Shown one piece after another: positions 31,626 to 34,426 of a stretch of DNA of 34,426 nt (position 1 is its first letter; every line of letters begins with the position of its first letter). Made by a program: the position numbers and the translations under genes. Source of the DNA: Lingula anatina (lineage: Eukaryota; Brachiopoda; Lingulata; Lingulida; Lingulidae); assembly GCF_001039355.2 (NCBI RefSeq), contig NW_019773659.1:311698-346123 (forward strand). Direction: 5' to 3'. Below the pieces are notes generated by a model. It did not search any database and was not told the DNA's origin. It was given only the letters and a program-made list of their open reading frames with translations.

Positions 31626-32234
31626 GCCCTTTATTCTATGATAAATTCTCCAAATAACAAAATAGTATAGTGTAATAATGAGCAGCGCAATACCAAATTA
31701 TTGTAATGAGCACATCAAGTATCAGCAAGCAGTAAGAAGATAGCATGGCAAGATGATTTATGACGACCCGATATGTCCGATATGTCCTGTATGTCCTACG
31801 ACCAGAGAAGGCCAGATATGTCCGACAATAAAAGAGCCAGATGTGCCCGACAGGCCAGATTACATGTGTCTGATGCGTAACCGGTGTTGTTATTATCGCT
31901 AGGTAGCCATAACAGAATTCAATATCTGTTGTATACAAGACCGCGACAGAAAACACCGCATCATTTTCCTACGTTATGAAATGCACGTTTTAAATGACTA
32001 ATATAATTAAGAACTTAATGGAATTAAACGTTGAATCCAATCGCCAGAACTGGCCGAGTACGGATTCGTAATTTGGAGATTCTTTTCGGGAAAATTCAAG
32101 GACCTTTCAAGGACCTTTGATACAAGGGTCAAGGTCGAGTGCGCTAGCAAGCAGCCAGTCCTGGGCTCTTGAATTTTAAGAATTTTCATGTTCTTTTAGT
32201 GATAGTACAGCAGTAATTTTTACCAAGGATTTTT
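31626..32234. other. Intergenic with short GATATGTCC repeats
   Basis: Between about 31768 and 31860 there are five or more GATATGTCC, GTATGTCC and GATGTGCCC words. No gene recognised. Confidence 0.4.
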
Positions 32235-32492
32235 ATGAATATTTCAAGACTCCACTGGACAGCAAAATTTGGATATCCAAAAAAGGACTTTGAAGAAAAA
32301 CTCACGCACAAACGTAGACATTTGCTGTATCAGAGGTTTTATACAAAATTAAAAAATTGTGAAAAGTTAAGTCATTTATTGCCTGAAAGAAACACCCGTC
32401 CTTTACGAAACAACACCAAATTCTTACAACCAAAAGTGAAGACGGAACGTTTTAAAAATTCCTTTATTAATTATTGCCTTTTTAACTTGTAG
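32235..32492 (+). mobile_element. Possible non-LTR retrotransposon reverse-transcriptase tail
   Basis: An 85-codon frame contains RRHLLYQRFYTKLKN, LLPERNTRPLRNNTKF and KTERFKNSFINYC near its end. The TERFKNSFI-like tail, a few residues before the stop, resembles the C-terminal end of many LINE reverse-transcriptase polyproteins. There is no catalytic core in the window, so it would be a 5'-truncated copy. The assignment rests on wording alone. Confidence 0.35.
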
Positions 32493-32510
32493 TAATTATG
32501 GATGCCTTTT

Positions 32511-32540
32511 TATGTACAGACACAGATGTGTCTGTACATA
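32511..32540. repeat. Perfect palindrome, 14-bp arms
   Basis: TATGTACAGACACA and its exact reverse complement are separated by GA. It lies shortly after the possible LINE tail and 12 bp before an ambiguous base at 32553. Confidence 0.85.
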
Positions 32541-33380
32541 TAGCCGTCATCTNGTTAAGATACTTCATGGTATATTACCACTTCATGGGATAAATGCTCT
32601 GATTTTACTGTCAAATCGACTTCATAGGATAAATTGCGACTTCATCTCCACATAAGATATTGCCTGCGACTTCATGGGATAATGGTGAAATAGTACCTGT
32701 TGTTGGCCCAACGCTATGAGAGAGAACGTTTTTGAAATATAATGTTTTTGTACTGTAAATATTATCCAAAATAGGTAAACTGTACGTTTTAATTCACTTG
32801 TATGACTGAATAGGGTTTCTTAAGTGGTATTGGATGCATGTTTTGAGTAATTTTAAAATACACAGGCGTATGTAGGTGAGGATTCAGTATTTCTAAAAAT
32901 CAGTACATTATGGGACATTATGGTCAGCGTTGAAGAAAAGGGGGTCCAGACCCCCTGGGCCCTCCCTTCCCAGATCCGCTTGATGCATAAAACTAATGGA
33001 TCAGGTAAACCAGGCTATGAAAACATAATTTACGCATAGGTTACTGGATTATAAGACTAATTTTTCCATGAGGAAAGACACGCGCAAGTGTATACGTAAT
33101 GATTTACGTCTGTCCCTTGGTTTCCGAGATGCTCTGTTCTGGTCCTACACCTGTGAATGTCCATCATGATGTGATCAATGGTGTCCCCGAAATGTGCCCT
33201 TGGCTGGCTCTCATTTGACCCGAAAGTATTATCTGCGGCACAGTCTGCATTTGGAAACCTGTTAATAAGGCGTTCGGAGGGGGGGAGGCCTACTCGTTGT
33301 TTAGCAGCCTAACTAACGTAGTTGATCTGCGAGATCAACAGGCTTGTAGATTGATATTTATTCAGAATTGTGGTTGATTG
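32541..33380. other. Intergenic with ACTTCATGGGATAA words
   Basis: Four related words, ACTTCATGGGATAA, ACTTCATAGGATAA, ACTTCATCTCC and ACTTCATGGGATAA, occur between 32580 and 32685 at about 25-50 bp intervals. No gene recognised. Confidence 0.4.
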
Positions 33381-33870
33381 TTATTGTGGTTGATTGTAAT
33401 TTTTACATCGTAATTTCTGCTATCTACCTTTAGTAGTGGGACTTTGCAGTCCTTTGGGGGGGGGTATATATTTTTTATATCGTTGTTACTGGTATCCTCT
33501 ATCCATTAAAGTGAGGAACATGAGACGTTGGGGATATTTAAACTTGCCATTAGGGATGTGCACGTGTCCTTCGGATTTTTGGTGACTTTGGTGACCTAGG
33601 GGTGGTTGATTATTATCTTTAAATTGTATTTTCTGCTATATACCCATAGGTCTTTAGGTTGAGGAAACTAAAATGTCGGGGTGTGCATAGGCAGGCTTTT
33701 TTTTGTGACCCGGGGTGTGGCTGTCCCTGGGGATGGTACACATATATATTACCGTAATTTATTTCATCTCCCTCTAGACCATTCGAATTATGAACATGAG
33801 TCTTTGGTGCATGGGTGGGCTACATTAGTGTGACTTTGGGTGTGGCCGTCCCTAGGGGGTGGAGTGATTA
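33381..33870. repeat. Degenerate G/T-rich repeat block
   Basis: Recurrent phrases are GGTTGATT, TTTCTGCTATMTACC, GTGTGGCYGTCCCTRGGG and GACTTTGG. They suggest two to three diverged units of roughly 100-200 bp. Unit limits are not clear. Confidence 0.4.
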
Positions 33871-34426
33871 GTGGTTTGTCAGGCAATGAAGCTGATTCCA
33901 TAGATTGCACTTAAGATTCCTTGCAGAGTTGGACCGACCCAGCTAGTACTACATCCTATGTGTGAATCTGATGGCGGTTTTCGAGTTAGGAAGGAAGGGG
34001 AAATGTAGAGAAAGCAGCAGACAGTACTAAATAACAGACCTTCAGTCGTATTCTTGAATATAGGTCAAGTTCCATTCAAGACCCCATACGCTCATGAATC
34101 CTAGGGTCCAAGTCCCATTGTTCTTTAACATAAAACACACATGTTAATTACTGCTCTTGGGAAATAAACATTTTGTTTTGTGTTAAGACAAAACAGCAGT
34201 CAAACGCTAGGATTCCTGATAGAGTGTGTGGGGCCTTGAATTAGTTTTTAATTGGATTCCCTGACCTATATTTATGCATATGGCTGGAAGTCCATTTAGT
34301 TCTGTATGTGCTTCTGCTGTTCTCTACATTTCTCAAGGACCCTTGCACATTCATTAAAATGACTGGTCCCCATAGCCTTACGTTCCCAGCTTTATTGGTC
34401 TTAAGGATAGATATAGCAGGAATAAC
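33871..34426. other. Window end, nothing recognised
   Basis: No coding signal, element end or RNA gene was recognised. Confidence 0.4.

Noticed and set aside
1-34426. CRISPR arrays, bacterial operons, tRNA or rRNA genes
   Set aside because: Repeats here are degenerate and lack regular spacers, genes have introns, and no cloverleaf or rRNA core sequence was recognised by eye.

Overview
This is a eukaryotic nuclear window, most likely from a marine invertebrate (an amphioxus-, hemichordate- or mollusc-like genome). The evidence is AT-rich DNA, GT-AG introns with matching phases, many short non-autonomous DNA transposons, decayed Tc1-like copies, frequent ACATGTA words, and gene families typical of such animals. 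No bacterial operon structure is present. The species cannot be fixed from the sequence alone.

Three kinds of gene can be supported. (1) Three NAT8-like GNAT acetyltransferase copies lie on the + strand, at 3082-3828, 10717-11460 and 27837-28619. The coding part of each is one exon behind a conserved 5'UTR splice acceptor. The first has an early nonsense codon. The other two sit in a recent duplication of about 2.2 kb. (2) A short-chain dehydrogenase of the HSD17B2/HSD11B2/BDH1 type lies on the - strand (9018 down to 4480). All exon phases agree, but its first coding exon is split by a 284-bp MITE. (3) A secreted PAN/apple-like plus pentraxin gene lies on the - strand (18200 down to 14247), with a damaged paralogue at 22762-21155 and a decayed EGF-like exon at 24309-24053.

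The rest is mostly mobile and repetitive DNA. There are two Tc1-like transposase remnants (15420-16190, 30280-30605) and one MITE family with CCCGCA-type ends (8597-8880, 12896-13182, 24213-24255). A TTAA-flanked MITE with perfect 17-bp inverted ends lies at 7845-8134, and a second TTAA-flanked family at 23321-23632 and 31306-31625. Other repeats are a 214-bp tandem duplication beside an ambiguous base (18809-19228), a 1-kb TTTGCAAGAAA-type array (24476-25490), a minisatellite (1280-1665) and a perfect palindrome (32511-32540).

The genes do not form one pathway. The window is best read as a lipid/steroid-type oxidoreductase, a small acetyltransferase family and a secreted recognition-type protein family, all being reshaped by local duplication and transposon insertion. 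The clearest unusual event is the MITE inside the dehydrogenase exon. Removing it together with one copy of a CA/TG dinucleotide restores the reading frame exactly.
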